This document shows, one piece after another, positions 1-13,563 of a stretch of DNA of 64,000 bases. A program made the position numbers and the translations under genes. This DNA is from Cucumis sativus (Eukaryota; Streptophyta; Magnoliopsida; Cucurbitales; Cucurbitaceae). The notes under the pieces are model-generated. The model was not told the DNA's origin. It saw only the letters and a list, made by a program, of their open reading frames with translations, and searched no databases. Location: NCBI RefSeq assembly GCF_000004075.3, contig NC_026657.2, positions 8,494,001 through 8,558,000 on the forward strand, read 5' to 3'. The number at the start of each line of letters is the position of its first letter. The stretch's first letter is position 1.

Positions 1-1098
1 ACTCCAAAATCTTTTGCTTCCAAACAAAACGAAACACTGATGTCAACCCTTTTGAACACTATGGAAGAGTCGGAGTAAAAAATAAACACAACACTTAATT
101 TTCTCCATGGGGGTAAACACGACCTCTTTAGCAGAACAACTTCAATAGCAAATACTCCACCTTAGTCTAAGATAAAAAAACCATCTTTTTCAACAAGAAA
201 TGAACCCTCAGTTCCAAATCAACAATACCAATAAGTCATAAAACATATTTATTAAAAGCTCCAGTAAATCTCTAAGTTATGTCATCAAATAAACACTTAA
301 AATATATGGAACAAAAGTCCAGAATCTTTTAACCATTACTAGAGAATATCCAAAAACTTGATGTTTCTTGCATCATCATCAAAATATCAAATGACCACAC
401 AGGCAAATTTACCCATCAATCAAAATATGGCTTTTGCTAACTGTTGGTCAGCCCTACAAAACCATTGAGAGGGTTTCCATGACTACATTAGTCCAAAAGG
501 GATCAAAAAGAATATTCAATTTCCTCACTTGTCCCCCAATGCCATAATTCATGTCCATACTCCAAAATGAAAAACGAAGCAAGAACATCACCTTCAATGT
601 TCTCTAGAGAAAAACATAAATGCAACTTATGAGAGAATATGCACAATCAGGCACGTCTTTCTTCATTTCTGAATATGTCACAAGTTCCCTTACATGGTCC
701 AATCCAGAATTACAAATATCAAAAACCAGCAAGGTCTTAACAACTTAACCAGTATGGTCCATCATTCAATACATATTCTAGAAATAAAGTTCAGAGGCGG
801 TTATAATCTTGATAAAGTTTCTTCCCAGAACTGTAGGCAGATAGATAATGCACGCTTCCCAACATTGTCCACATCCTATAGAAGCCTCTTTTTCATATTG
901 AGTCTGTTCCATAAACAGATAACTTGTGACCATATTGTTCCACTTCCACCATTCACAGTCTTCTTAGAAAGAAGAATGGCATTCTTCTTAGGGAGAAAAA
1001 TGTCTCCAACATAGAAAAAGCAGGAGGGGATATGCAACGAAAAAGAGAGAATAATCATGGCAAGAATAGAACAATCAAAGTACAGTATGTGACTCACA
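1..1098. other. 3' flank of the hnRNP Q-like gene
   Basis: No coding exon, RNA gene or repeat is visible here. The stretch just below 1099 is presumably the 3' UTR of the RRM gene, which runs leftwards. The remainder is AT-rich flank. The open frames present have no family resemblance. Confidence 0.5.
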
Positions 1099-4000
1099 TC
1101 AATAGTATGATCCAGAACCACCGCTGCCCATATAACTGCTTCCCCCCACACTACGACCAGGGTACATTGACGAGTAAGAAGAACTGCCACCAACCTATCA
1201 AAAGCAAGGGACATCTTTATCAATATGAAGAAAAAAAATGAAAAAACCCACAACACAACCAAAAGAGAATGAAAAACTATGACATACATTGCTACCACGG
1301 GTCATATAGTCCCCGCCATAGCTAGACGAATACATTCCACCGACATCACTGCTAAAAGAACCTGAAAGATCAATGAAAGCTCATGAGCATAAAATATTAA
1401 GTCAAATTTACTGACTATCACACAACCTGATGGCTTCCAATACAAGTAGTATTAACCCCTAACCTGATATGGAACTTCGACTATCATATCCTCCAATATT
1501 TGATCTTCCAATCCTATAAACAGAAATCCGTGTTGGTAAAAAAATAAAAGTAGAAATGACAGTGCAAATAAAGTGTAATTAGATCTCATCATCAAATTAC
1601 AATCTATTTATTCCATTTATGACAATTTTTCAATACCCATCAACTCTATCTATATTTTCAGGTATTTTAACATACCTGCTATCATAAGCATCACCATATT
1701 GAGAAGCACCAGCACCATAATCGTAGTCTAAACGACTTCTTGATTGACGAACACCAGTATCAGCATAAGCTGGAGGCACATCACTCTAAAAGTTGGCCAA
1801 AAGAAGTTAGGGCATACTTACACGAAATCAAAATTACCTGTGTTAAAATGCATGGTATAAATCTTACCATTGAAGAATATGGTCGTTTCGATCCAATTAG
1901 AGCATCATAATCGCGTGCACGGACATCACGGTAGCTTGGTGGAGGGGGTCTTTCAAACCTCCGGCTGTATCCATCATCTACATAAGCTCTTCTGGGTGCA
2001 TCTCTCCTAGGTGGATCAGAGAAGGCAGCAGCCCGAGAAGCATAATCATCTCTGTAGGATGGATTTCTTTCTGGTACAACTCTGGAGGCATAATCAACTA
2101 GCATCCGGCTTCTGGATGGATGCAGCTCCTCCCGTCGACCATAATCCCTCTTCAAGCTACTCTTTGAGTAAGAAGCAACTGTACACAAAAATACATTAGT
2201 GACTCGGTTGAATACCACCAACTCAGCTTTCCATATAAATTTATGCATACCAGGAGGACCCCTGTCGTAAGACCTCGCTACAGCAGCAACAGGTCTTCCT
2301 CGTGGTGGCACTGCAATGACGGGACGTCTATCTCTAACACCACTAGGCCTCTTTACACTGACCGGTGGGAGATGGCTGCCAACACCTCTAACTCCACGAA
2401 TAGGAATACTTCGTGGAGCTGGTCGTGTCCAAGAACCCCTTACACGTCCAGTTGTGCGCCCAGGCCAATAATCAGTACGACTAGCATGTTTTCCTTTGCC
2501 TCTTTGCAATGGTCTGGATAATCTAGCCCTTACTTTAGCCTAGTAAACAAGGGAATTGAAGAAAATAAATGTTTCGGAAATAGGAACCTCTGAAGTACTG
2601 TAGAAAGTCGATACCATTAATTCCTCAAAACAAATATATACCTTGTTGTCCCCTTCACCAAGCTCTGAGTTGTTGATGCTCTTTGCACAGGAAACCGCAG
2701 CATCATGTGTGTCAAATGTAACAAAGCCAAAATCCTTTCTCTTCGCCGAAGGCATATTTCGAGCAAGCTCAATTTTCTCAATCTCCCCATACTTCTTTAG
2801 AAGTCCTCGAACAAATTCTTCATCCCATGAGGCAGGGAGACTATCAACAAAAACAGTCTTGACCTGTTTGTGTGACAAAAAAACAATTGCAGAACATTGA
2901 ACATTACAACAAAAGCAATATGAAAAACAATATTTGAATATCAACTACATGTAATGAAAGATGGACGTAAATACATGTAGAAAAATAACAAATACCCACC
3001 CCCAGTCAACTGGACATTTGATGACCCAAAAAAATACAGCATGAAAAGATAAGAGAAACCATACAAAACAAATACCCCCCCTTCCCCACCTTTATGGTAA
3101 CTATCTTGTAAAGTAATGAAAAGCTCCATATTCTATATCCAGGAAACATATTCTCATAATCTTGAAAGATTAAAACAAAGCTGGTGGGCACCAATAATTT
3201 AATTCCAATAGGTTAATGTGCCAGAAAAATTGGATACAGAACACTTCAATTGAAGAATTTCAATTAATTATCTCAATGCTAACCTGTGCCATAATTTCAT
3301 CACCAGGATCTATAAAAGAATCAGCAAACGACACTTTGGCAGGCCTATCAACTCCAAATACAACATCCCTTTTTTGAAGACGCTTGAAGGCATCCATAGC
3401 ATCTGAACGAGATGAAAATTCCAAAAAGGCAAATCCACGATTTGATCCTTCATTATTACTATCCTCTACCAGTGTCAGATCCTCAACATTATCAACTCCA
3501 TAATGTTTCAACTTCTCCTTCAGCTGGATCCATATACATTTATCATAATGTCAGGATATTCATAACTCCTCGTTACAAAAAAAAACTCACTGATCAATAG
3601 AATTTGATAAATCCATTAACTTACAGCATCCTTTTTCCATGTCTTGCATATGTTACCAAGAAAAAGGGTGTCGCTATCTTGACTTGGAGTCACACCACAT
3701 TGTTTACCATTAATCTGGAATTTCATTAATTGAGATAAAATAAACTTTTGGTATGTCCAAATCTTACCGTTGCCTTAAGTAAACATGAAAGGATTTAAAA
3801 AAAAAGCTTAAATACCACAGGATTCTTCAGCTCTGACACAGCTCGTTTTGCCTCTTCCACAGTAGCAAAACGTAAGAATGCAAAACCTTTGTTCTTCTTT
3901 GTCTGCGGATTCATCATTAGCCTGACTTCAGTGACTTCACCAACTGCACTGAAAACTTTCTTCAAATCCTCCTCTTTTACGTCCTTGTCCAAGCCACCAA

Positions 4001-5013
4001 CAAACACTTCAAACTCCTTGCGTTTACGCCTCTCTTTAACAACTTCATGATGCTCATCCTCATCGGCATCAACCATGCCAGCGTGCTCATGGTCTTCACC
4101 ACCTTGCTGATCATCATCCTCCCCCTCAAGATCCTCCTGAGCATCCTCAACATCCTCTTCAACCATATCACCTTCCTCATCCCCCACATTGTCCTCAGGC
4201 TCCCCCTCCCCATCTACCACTTCCTGAACATCCTCCTGTTCAATTTCTTTTTCATCATACTCAAACCCTCCATCCTCATCAGGTTCTGATTCGGGATCGT
4301 TATCTTCGAGATCCAAGCGCTCGTCCTTCCCATATTCTTCATCCTTTACTTCTTCTTCTTCTGAAACGAGATGTAGATTGAAGATCTATCCCGGTCAACA
4401 AACTCACTCGAGAAAACACACCGGGTATATTAAAAATGAAGAACCAAAGCGTAGTACTGAAACTTGGCATAGAAAAACTTACAGCTTCTCGTCAAGGTAC
4501 GAAAACATAATACATACAAAACTCAGACTATTAGCTAAGGAGATGATAGCAATTTAAGACAATGAAATTCCCAAAAAAACATAATTAACTTGTATCACAC
4601 ATATAAATAAGAACCCCAACAATAATTACTAACCCTAACGGCGACGTGCCCGAATTTAGAGGACAGTACTTACTTTTAGGAGGAACAGATTGTTTCGAAT
4701 CCGATCTGACTTCGCGCGAAGATTCGACCTCCCCAACGTCTACAGCAATCGGCTGTTTCTCCTCGACAACTACCGGTTTATTCTGAATAACAGGCTTATC
4801 TTCTACAACAGGGCTTTTTTCCTGAACCGCGACTTCCTCGCGAAGCTCCTTGGTTTCAACCTCAACCACCGATACCTCCTCAACCTTCGCCGTCTCTTCC
4901 ACAACCTCCCTTTCCGCCGGCTGATCTTGTTTCTTTGGCGTCCCTCTGGTAGTCCTTCCACCTCTCTTCGCTCCCGCGGATGCCGAGCCTCTCTTTACCG
5001 TCCTTGGAGGCAT
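1099..5013 (-). CDS. hnRNP Q/R-like protein with three RRMs (LIF2-like)
   Basis: Nuclear RNA-binding protein of the plant LIF2/hnRNP Q family, 788 aa if the inferred exons are right: 4674-5013, 3816-4360, 3625-3714, 3284-3523, 2642-2863, 2251-2539, 1868-2178, 1676-1785, 1464-1513, 1288-1361 and 1099-1194. All junctions are GT-AG and in phase. The basic N-terminus opens MPPRTVKRGSASAG. A long Glu/Asp-rich stretch covers about residues 115-220. RRM1 is about 230-305 (FEVFVGGLD, then KGFAFLRF), RRM2 about 309-390 (TLFLGNICKTW, then RGFAFLEF) and RRM3 about 407-480 (KTVFVDSLPASW, then KDFGFVTF). The tail is Arg/Gly/Ser/Tyr-rich and ends in GSGSYY. The family is linked to RNA processing and, for LIF2, to the Polycomb protein LHP1. 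The acidic N-terminus and length resemble the longer At2g44710-type member more than LIF2 itself. The start is the first Met of the basic N-terminus. Confidence 0.88.
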
Positions 5014-6066
5014 CTCGATGAATTCGCAGAATAGATCTGAAACGTAGAAGATGAAAGAAACCCTAGAATCACTCTTGATATAGCAAATCGCAAGAAATAT
5101 TGGAAATGAAATGAAGAAACCCTAGAGAGGAAGAGATATTGGAATTTGGGAATATATAGAGCGGTGGAAAATTAGAAACCCTAACGAGGACGTCAAATTT
5201 ATATAAGCCAAGAGGGGTTACTTGTCTAGTTCACTCAGACCATGGCTTACCATGTGAGCGCTTTTATAACCGTCTAATGGCGCGTGTAAAGCGCGTATGA
5301 TGTTATTATTTTATTAAATAGATTCTTCTTAGTTTGTTTGCCTTCGTTTTCAAAATAAGTTAAAATAAATGCGTTTGCAGCGTTTCTTTTGCCATTAAGG
5401 TATAGTATTTGTTTTGTTAATTTTCAAAAAAATAAAATCAGCCAATGACATTTCTTTCTTTGACATTTCTCTTTTTCCAATCGTCAATTGTTATTATAAT
5501 TTTTCGATTAAAAAAAGGGAATATAATGCCTCAGAATTTATCGTTTATCTCAATAAATAAATTCTATTTTCATGGGTTTTATTTTTTTAAAAAATCGTTT
5601 TTTTAATAAATAAACTGTTTTCCTTGATATTTAAAAATTGTTCCATAAGAAAAAAAAAATATCACAATTTTAATTTTAAAAGTTTATTTTAGTTTATTAT
5701 ATCTAAAAATAACATATTTCTCTGTTTATTTGCCGAATATTAAATTACCTTTTAAAACACGCTACAATTCCAAATGAAACTTCACTTTATTGATGCTTAA
5801 GTATATAGTACACCTATTTTATTATTTATGAAAATGGCAAAAACAAAATCCAATGCATACATATAAAAGTTTGAATTTAATTATTTTTACTATTTTTTTT
5901 AGAAAATCACAAACTTTAAAGATATTTTTACAAAAATATCTAAACTAATTTGTCACATGAATTTCCTTTATTTATTTTAAACAAACATTCTAGCATGTAT
6001 GGGAGAATCAATTAATGTCAAATAAAGCTCACATGATCACCATGATCACAATTATTCTCATTTTTT

Positions 6067-6130
6067 TGTGGTACATACAAAAAAATATTTGTGGTACATA
6101 CAAAAAAATATTTGTGGTACATACAAAAAC
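6067..6130. repeat. Tandem repeat, about 23 bp x 3
   Basis: The unit gtggtacatacaaaaaaata plus ttt is repeated almost perfectly nearly three times. It lies in non-coding DNA and is probably replication-slippage expansion. Confidence 0.85.
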
Positions 6131-6307
6131 AGAGAAAAGAAAAAGAAAGACATCTTATGTTATATTGCCAAATATCTAAATACTCGATCTTGGAATATTA
6201 AGTCAATTTGATTTCATTATTTATCTTTGATATACGTTCATTCACGACGAACGTTATGAATATTTAGTTAAAGTTGATACAATCATCATTGTAAACTTTT
6301 AACATCA

Positions 6308-6413
6308 ATGTTACCAAGTTCGAACGATTCAATTCAATGTAAAATATGATGATTATTTAAATGTTACCAAATTCGAACGATTCAATTCAATGTAAAATAT
6401 GATGATTATTTAA
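6308..6413. repeat. Tandem duplication, 53 bp x 2
   Basis: Two adjacent copies (6308-6360 and 6361-6413) start atgttaccaa and end gatgattatttaa. They differ at about one base, so this is a recent local duplication. Confidence 0.9.
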
Positions 6414-8027
6414 ATGTTTTTTCAAACCACAAGTGGTTTCATAAACATTTGAAAAATTGGCGTTGATTTTTTCCGAAGACTAAATACATTTTTTTCTTTT
6501 ACAAATTTTTTTTCGAACCACTTGCTTTTAACAAATATTTTAAAAAACCCACACAATTTCCACACAAAATCGAGTTAAAACTTCGAATGATACGGATCAA
6601 AACAAAACATCATATAGATGTGTTAGGGCTTGAAAGTGTTTTGAAATATAAATACGATGTTTAGGTTGGAGCTAATATGTGTTATTTGGTTTGTATATAT
6701 CGAAATTGAAGCATTTATCTCATAATCAATCATTAAAAGAAAGCACTTATCTACAATATCGGAATCTACTAATAATTTCAATAATGGATGCCATTTCAAA
6801 CAAATAAATATACCAACATCTTATATTTAATTTTCAATGAACTTTCAAAGTTTAATAATTTGAATTTAAAAGTTTCAAAAGAACCAATCAAAGTTGACTT
6901 TTTAATACCACTAAATATCTCTTCAATCAAATGCTACTAAAAAATCAACTTGGCTTATCTAAGTTTTTAAAAGCAAAAGGGGAAAATATATTATATAAAA
7001 AAAAAACAATTCAAAAAATTACATTATTAATTATTTAAAATTATTTTAGTCTTAAAAATAAAACTTACCAAACACATACCAATCTTTACTCAACATTATT
7101 GTTAAAAAATGTTGAAATTTGAACCTGTGATATAGTGAAAATGTATAATTTTTTTTCTACTGTTCTACTAAATTCTCCATTTTGTGTTCAAAGAAGATAC
7201 AAGCTTTGCAAAAATGAGCTTTAAAAACCATAATTTTATCTGTAGAAGCACTTAGAAAAAATTGCATTCTTAAAATCACTCCCAATTTGGCAAATCACAT
7301 TTTAGAAAAGCACTTTCCATCCCCTTATATATCTTATACTTTAAATCACACGAACTGCCTCAGAAACAAAGAAACTGGGCATGAACACAAACTCAGAAAT
7401 CCCAAAAGGGAAATTGGCATTTAGTCCCTGAGTATGAAACCATAGGAATGAATGAATTGTCATTTTAAATTAACCTGAAAATAGAATAAGGTTTACCTTT
7501 TTCTTATCAAAATGGTCAGACAATGCCACCAATTCATCCAAGAAATCCAAACACCTGCTTCATCAACTTCACATAAACTTAAAGAAAGAGAAAGAGAAAA
7601 AGAAAAAAGGGAATTTGGCCATAGTATGAATTTTTATTCACAATTTGAAGTTCTCTTCAGCATGTTTGGAAGCTACAAGCTGCAACAAGTTCAGAAGCTT
7701 CAACAGAACAAACAGGAAGAAGCTTTTTTATCCATACTAAACAGTGATCAACAAACAATGAGACTTGAAACAAACTGAATAATTTACCTCTATATTGTGA
7801 AAATTTACCAAGGTTCTTTTTTATATGGCTACATTGATTAGACAATAACAATCTAGCTAATCCAGTCAAAGATGTAGAGAACGATGTAAATAAAGAAGAA
7901 AAAAGTGGAATAAAAACAACAAAAGTCTAGAGAAAGAACCTAACTATGATCATTCTGAGAAGAATGAAGAAACTCCATTTGGAATTGAAGCAGATTGAGC
8001 CCAAAAATGGAGGAAAAGGAAGCCAAT

Positions 8028-9128
8028 TTAGGCTTCAGGAGATGGGATTCTCTTGGTTTTCTTCTTGTTTTCAGTAACTGCCTTAGCAAAAGCCTCCACA
8101 ATCCGCTGCTGTGAATCCAGAATCATTTCTGTTCGTTTAATCTCCATCTCCATTCTCATAGCTTCGATCTCTCTAGCCATTTCCATCTTCATCCTCTCCA
8201 TTCTCACAAACCCATCTCCCAAAGTTTTAATGGCGGACACCATCTCTGCAACTGGATCTCGTTCCCTTTCCCTTTCCCCTCTCTTCCCTGTCACCGGCCT
8301 CACCGGATTCGACTCCCTCACAACTCTAGTCCCAAAATTAACGGCGGCAGGGTTCATCCCTGAAACCGGATTTGAATTAGGGTTCATCTTTTGTTCAGCT
8401 TTCGGATAACTTTTCAACCCTGGTTGCGCAATACTCACACCAGTCGGAATTCGAATCCGAAACCCTCCGGCAGCAGCAGCGGCAGCGGCTACATCTCCAC
8501 CACTTCCACCACCACCACCACCACTGTTCATTCCATTCCCATACAATTTCCTCGCACTCCGAGTCGCCGAAGCCCCAGCATTCCTAAACTCTTCATAAAG
8601 TTCCTGATCATCTTCCTCCTCTTCCTCCTCCTCCTCCCCACCGCTATCCGATTCCTCCGGTTTCGCAGACGGTCCTTTCTCCATAGCATCCATCCGCTTA
8701 AAATGAACCCACGAAGACGTAAATCGCGAAAGCGGCATAGACCTAGCCCGTTGAAGCTCCGTACGGTAGCGTTTACGAAGCTTCTCCATCTTATGACGAC
8801 ACTGCACGGCGGTCTTGGGCGGCGATGCATTAGGACATCGATGAGAAACAGAATCGGCAACATCCTGCCAGTGAGTAGCCTTGAGATTACCCCGACGAAG
8901 AGAATACCACTTATCCCTATAGGAATCAATTAAAGCAATCGTCTCTTCATGAGACCAGCAGGGAGGCGGAAGACGGCGAGAGGAAGCCGTAGCCTGCGGC
9001 GGTGGATTGGAGGGAGGAGGCAAAGGAGCAGAAAGGGTAAGAGCCTGAAGGGGGTTAGAAGGATGGGAAGAAGAAGGGGGAGATCCATCGATGGGAGAAG
9101 AAGGAGAAGCCATAGGAGAGGAAACCAT
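8028..9128 (-). CDS. Trihelix transcription factor (ASIL/ENAP-like)
   Basis: Single-exon gene for a 366-aa nuclear DNA-binding protein. A Ser/Pro-rich N-terminus is followed by one trihelix (GT factor, MYB/SANT-like) domain at about 57-147. It starts PPPCWSHEET and contains HWQDVADSV and a final SSWVHFKRMDAM, giving the spaced Trp residues of the fold (W58, W87, W140). Then come an acidic Glu run (about 160-180), Gly and Ala homopolymers (about 205-230), a PVAEMVSAIKTLGDGF segment and a Met/Glu/Arg-rich coiled coil (about 305-350) ending in KKKTKRIPS. One N-terminal trihelix plus a C-terminal coiled coil is typical of ASIL/SIP1-clade repressors. A second in-frame Met lies five codons in (MASPSS), so the exact start is uncertain. 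The GC-rich, purine-biased 5' region contrasts with its surroundings. Confidence 0.85.
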   Translation of the reverse strand: MVSSPMASPSSPIDGSPPSSSHPSNPLQALTLSAPLPPPSNPPPQATASSRRLPPPCWSHEETIALIDSYRDKWYSLRRGNLKATHWQDVADSVSHRCPNASPPKTAVQCRHKMEKLRKRYRTELQRARSMPLSRFTSSWVHFKRMDAMEKGPSAKPEESDSGGEEEEEEEEDDQELYEEFRNAGASATRSARKLYGNGMNSGGGGGGSGGDVAAAAAAAGGFRIRIPTGVSIAQPGLKSYPKAEQKMNPNSNPVSGMNPAAVNFGTRVVRESNPVRPVTGKRGERERERDPVAEMVSAIKTLGDGFVRMERMKMEMAREIEAMRMEMEIKRTEMILDSQQRIVEAFAKAVTENKKKTKRIPSPEA

Positions 9129-10852
9129 GAGAGATCTAGAGAGAGATGGGAAGGGGAAAAGGGTAGATCTGGAGAGGAGAGAGAGGAAGCGGCGGAGAGA
9201 GAGAAAGAGAAAGGGAAGGAGGAGGAGGATTTAGAGGAAGAGGCCACCGCTAAGGGGGGAGGGCTAAGGTGCGCCGGGGGAGGGAGGTGATAAAGTGCGC
9301 GTGGGGCGTAGGGGAGTAGTGACATGGCGAAAGGTGATTGGGGGGTGAGTGGTGATGGGGGAGATGGTAAGCCGCCGCTAAGGGTGGGGTGGGTGGAGTG
9401 GAGAGAGGGGAAAGAAAGGGTGGATGGCGTTGGCGTGGGGAGTGGGGCTTGTTTGGTGGTAAACCCTCTTTTTCTTTTCTTTTCTTTTTAATTTCATTTT
9501 AATTTTACAATTGTGATTTCATTCTTGGCTTTGCCTTCGTTGGTAGGATCCATTTCGGGACTTTTCGGACGCACTCTTTTCTTTCCTATTTTTTATGTGC
9601 CCGTTTTTTCTTTCTTTCTATCTCTTTTTGTTTCTTGAAGTGATTTCATTCCGATTATGGTTAAGCGTGATAAATCAAAAAAAACAAGAGAGCTTCTATT
9701 AGGATTGATTTCAAACAATATTTTTAAGTGTTAAACTAACCGATTCTTACTCATTGATGTAGAAGTTTGTTTAATCATTTACTAAATCGACTATGGTCAG
9801 TTGGTTTTGCCATTACTATGAACACTTCTAATTATGACTGTATTCACTATTTTTAAATTTTGTTTTAATTTAGTTATTGTGTTTTTTAAGCTGGTTTTTC
9901 TATTAATTGTATGAGTATGTTAAGTATTTGTGAGCTTCCATGATCGAAATTTAGAAACTTGAATCAAATGGATGGGTCTGACTAGCTTGGTGTTAGAGTT
10001 GGGTTAGTGTTTGTCAAAGTTTGAATTGAATCCAACTCGTTTAGTTTGATTTTCAAATGGGTTAGAAATTAATACTCTTTTACTTATCCATTTTCACATA
10101 GCATCTTTTACTTTATCTCTCTCCCTTTTTTCGAATAGAGATAGATAAGGATAAGGATGATGAAAATGAGAGTAAGAGGGGTTTAACATTCTTTTTCGTA
10201 TCTTCGTCAAAAACTAAAATCACTTAAGATTTTATTTTTTATTCACTTTGAATATGATGCGAAATCCATCATCTCAATTTGATATTTGATTTTTATTCCC
10301 CTATCAACTTGTGAGTTCTCTTGACAAAAACAAAAAATGTTATATTCTAATAAAAAAACAAACTAACACGGAGGATTTGACTTGCTCCAAATCGATGCAT
10401 CATTCTTAAACTTTGCTTACCCGACTTGCTATCTCTTTATTACAACCATTAGAGTTTTATTATTTAAAATTTAAGGGTACCTTTGAACATTTAAAAAATA
10501 AAAATTGAAAGCTTGTTTAGAATAACTTTAAATTTGTAAGATAAAATTTATCAATAAATGTACAAACTCAACAAATGAACACTGTCGAAAATTGAGTTAT
10601 TTAGTGTCAACTCATAAAAGTTGATGATTAAACATCCCTTAACCGTTTTAATATTAAAGTGCTCGCAAATGTTTGTATTTTTTCTTATAGAAAAAATGTT
10701 TTAAAATACAAAAGTTGGGATATATATTTTTCAAAACATCTTAACTAGCCAAATAGCCTCTAGCTAATTATACTTAATACAACCGTTTATTTTAAAGTAC
10801 GGATTCGATCTTCATCCCAACAATTGTTCGGTAAAAAAAAACAACGATAATA

Positions 10853-10888
<36 letters not shown>

Positions 10889-11098
10889 CGCCAAAGTAAA
10901 AAAAAAAAGAAAACAAAATAACACAAAAGGAAAAAAAAGGAAAGTCTCCCAAACGTAATTAAATGGGAAGGGAAAGAAATTCCAACAACCCCTCAACCCC
11001 GTTTTTACGAAGGTCACGGAGACAAATCTTAGGTAACCCATTTTTTCTCAAATTTAAATTTTATTTAGAAAGAGAAAAGAAAAAGGACGAAGAAGCGG
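9129..11098. other. Divergent intergenic region, trihelix gene to HSFA5
   Basis: About 2 kb holding two promoters facing away from each other. The first 350 bp are purine-rich and GC-richer, consistent with the trihelix gene's 5' UTR and promoter. The rest is AT-rich with an (AT)n run. No further gene is supported. Confidence 0.5.
10858..10887. repeat. (AT)n microsatellite
   Basis: Uninterrupted AT dinucleotide run of about 30 bp, about 375 bp before the HSFA5 start codon. Confidence 0.95.
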
Positions 11099-11260
11099 GT
11101 GGAGCAAAGTCAATCTCGTAGAACCTCACCTGTCGATTACACACCAAAATCAATTTCCCACCATCTTCGTCATCTCCCTCCGCCTAATCTTCATCTCCAA
11201 TTCCATTTCACCCGCTTCCGGCCATCGATTCACATCCCGATCCGCCGTTCTTCTCATCTA

Positions 11261-13363
11261 ATGGAGGCGGCTGCTGCCGGCGGAGGCACCGGCGGCGCTG
11301 GTCCAGCGCCGTTTCTCATCAAAACTTACGATATGGTTGACGACTCTTCCACCGATGAGATCGTCTCGTGGACCTCTTCTAAGAAGAGCTTTGTGGTTTG
11401 GAATCCTCCTGAATTCGCCCGCCTTCTTCTTCCAACGTTTTTCAAGCACAGCAACTTCTCCAGCTTCATTCGGCAGCTTAATACCTATGTAAGTTTCTCG
11501 AGATGCCTCTTTCGATGACTTCTATCGTCACAATGATTTTATTTTGCTCCTCCTTTTAATTGGGTGTGGAGAATTTTCCATGTTGCGTAATTATGAACTT
11601 CATTGCTGTTTTCTCCATCAGTTACTTACTACGTGTTAATACATTTGTCTTATGTGTTTCGGCAATTCTTGATTGTTCTGTATTCATTCGTAGCTTCAAC
11701 TGATGTAATCCGTTGGGATTTAGCTATTTACTTACTTACTACGAGTTGTGTTGATATCTAATTTACATGTGTTAATTGTATTCCTAGCTTCGAGATTATT
11801 AATTAAATTGTTGGTTTTCTGAGAAAAAAGTTCTACTAGATCTCTGTAGTTGAGGTACTACTACAAGAGAATTATCTCCACTTTCCCTTGCACTCCCAAT
11901 TGAATGTTATGTGATTCGTCTACTCATAAATGAATGGAGATTTGGCTGGAACTTGTTTTGCTGGGTACTATATAATTTCTTTATCTCTAGATGGTCTTTA
12001 TGTACTGGGAATTATCTTTCCATATGTTATGCTGAAATCTATTGAATGGTTTCTGTTGTACACATAGTTTTATAAGAAAATTGTTTCATTCTCTTGTTTT
12101 GAAAAGCTGAACCGACCAATTTCATAATCACAGTAACTTGCAAATGAAGTAGCCTAAACTTTCCAGTTTTGAAAATTTTGATGGCAGGGGTTTCGGAAGA
12201 TCGATTCTGAGAAGTGGGAATTTGCAAATGAAGATTTTATAAAGGATCAAAAGCACCTGCTGAAAAACATCCACCGTCGGAAACCAATTCACAGTCACAG
12301 TAATCCTCAAGGATCTCACATCGATCCAGAAAGAGCTGCTTTTGAAGATGAAATAGAGAGGCTAGCACGTGAAAAAACTACACTTGAAACCAACATATCA
12401 AGATTCAAACAGCAAAAATCAACTGCTAAACTTCAGTTGCAAGATCTAACGGTGAAGGTGGAAAGCATGGAAAAAAGGCAGAAGAATTTATTGGCATTTT
12501 TAGAAAAGGCTGTTCAGAACCCTTCTTTTGTTGAACATCTTGCTCGAAGGGTCGAGTCTATGGACTTTACAGCATTTAAGAAGAAGAGACGACTGCCTTC
12601 AGCTGATCTTTCACAGCCAGTCGTAGAAAATAGTTTTTTGGATAACCATAGTAGTTCCAGATCTGAGTCTGGGAATATTTTTCATCAAGATTTTTCACAA
12701 AAGCTAAGATTAGAAACCTCATGTGCATCAGATATCAACTTAATTTCACGTAGCACCCAGAGTTCAAACGAAGAAGGGGGCAGTTCACAAAGACAGTTGT
12801 CAAAGTTTGATACTAGAGCTGTCCAAGAAAATATTCATTTTGCAGTTGAAACACTAGATCTCTCAGACACTGGGACATCGTTTATATTGAGAAGGGATTC
12901 ATCTTTGTCAGGGAAATCACACAATGACGATAGTCCATGTCTACACTCGTTACAACCAAGTGTTAGTTCCAAAGAAGATGGAGAAAGTCACATCTCATGT
13001 CAATTAAATCTCACTCTTGCATCGTCTTCCCTGCGAATCAATGACACTGCTTGTTCAGTTCGAATGCCACAACTGGGTCAAAATGTTCGAAAATTCCCAG
13101 ATTCAAAAGTAAATTCAAATGGAAAGGAATCAGATGTGAGACTGTTCACTAAAAACATAAATCTAGACGAGGGGAGTACTCCAGTTTGTCCTCAAGAGAC
13201 CTCCAATAACAATCACGGCCCTCCAGCTGCTTCTATCAGGGCCAATGATGTTTTCTGGGAACGGTTACTTACTGAAAGACCGGGCTGTCCTGAAAGTGAA
13301 GAGGCAAGTTCCAATTACAGAGCGAATCCGTTCAAGGAGCCAGATGATGGGACTGTTCACTAA
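11261..13363 (+). CDS. HSFA5: Heat stress transcription factor A-5
   Basis: Two exons, 11261-11488 and 12188-13363, encode 467 aa. The intron falls after LNTY and before GFRKID inside the DNA-binding domain, the conserved HSF intron position. The winged-helix domain (about 15-108) contains [28 protein letters not shown] and [12 protein letters not shown] heptad oligomerisation follows (about 125-185), then a basic KKKRRLP nuclear signal. [13 protein letters not shown] near the C-terminus is an AHA-type activation motif. HSFA5 is known as a class A factor that represses HSFA4. The start is the Met in MEAAAAGGG; upstream in-frame sequence is leader. Oddity: the last about 70 codons lie in a 211-bp tandem duplication, and a stop created at the junction ends the protein in DDGTVH instead of the likely older ending DDGRPGLSL. 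Confidence 0.9.
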
Positions 13364-13563
13364 AAACATAAATCTCAATGAGGGGACTACTCCGTTTTGT
13401 CCTCAAGAGACCTCAAATAACAATCACGGACCTCCAGCTGCTTCGATCAGGGTCAATGATGTTTTCTGGGAACAGTTCCTTAATGAAAGACCGTGTTGTT
13501 CCAAAAGTGAATATGCAAGTTCTAATTACAGGGCAAATTCATGCAAGGAGCCAGATGATGGGA
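13140..13563 (+). repeat. 211-bp tandem duplication of the HSFA5 3' end
   Basis: Copy 1 (about 13140-13350) and copy 2 (about 13351-13561) both begin gactgttcac and end cagatgatgg. By eye they are about 88% identical. The period is not a multiple of three, so copy 2 lies in another frame and the junction reads GAT GGG ACT GTT CAC TAA. Copy 2 still encodes a full AHA module (NDVFWEQFLNERP) ending in DDGRPGLSL and a stop at 13583, but it is now 3' UTR for the spliced frame. Confidence 0.93.

Larger units (their letters stand above)
5041..8027. other. AT-rich intergenic region
   Basis: About 3 kb between the hnRNP-like gene promoter and the 3' end of the trihelix gene. No gene is supported. It holds the two tandem repeats listed separately. 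The part nearest 5041-5240 is the 5' UTR and promoter of the RRM gene, including 'aaccctaac/gaaaccctaga' telo-box-like words near 5080, 5120 and 5180. Confidence 0.55.

Noticed and set aside
8391-8933. 180-codon plus-strand frame opposite the trihelix gene
   Set aside because: Antisense shadow of GC-rich repetitive coding sequence; the minus-strand protein has a clear domain.
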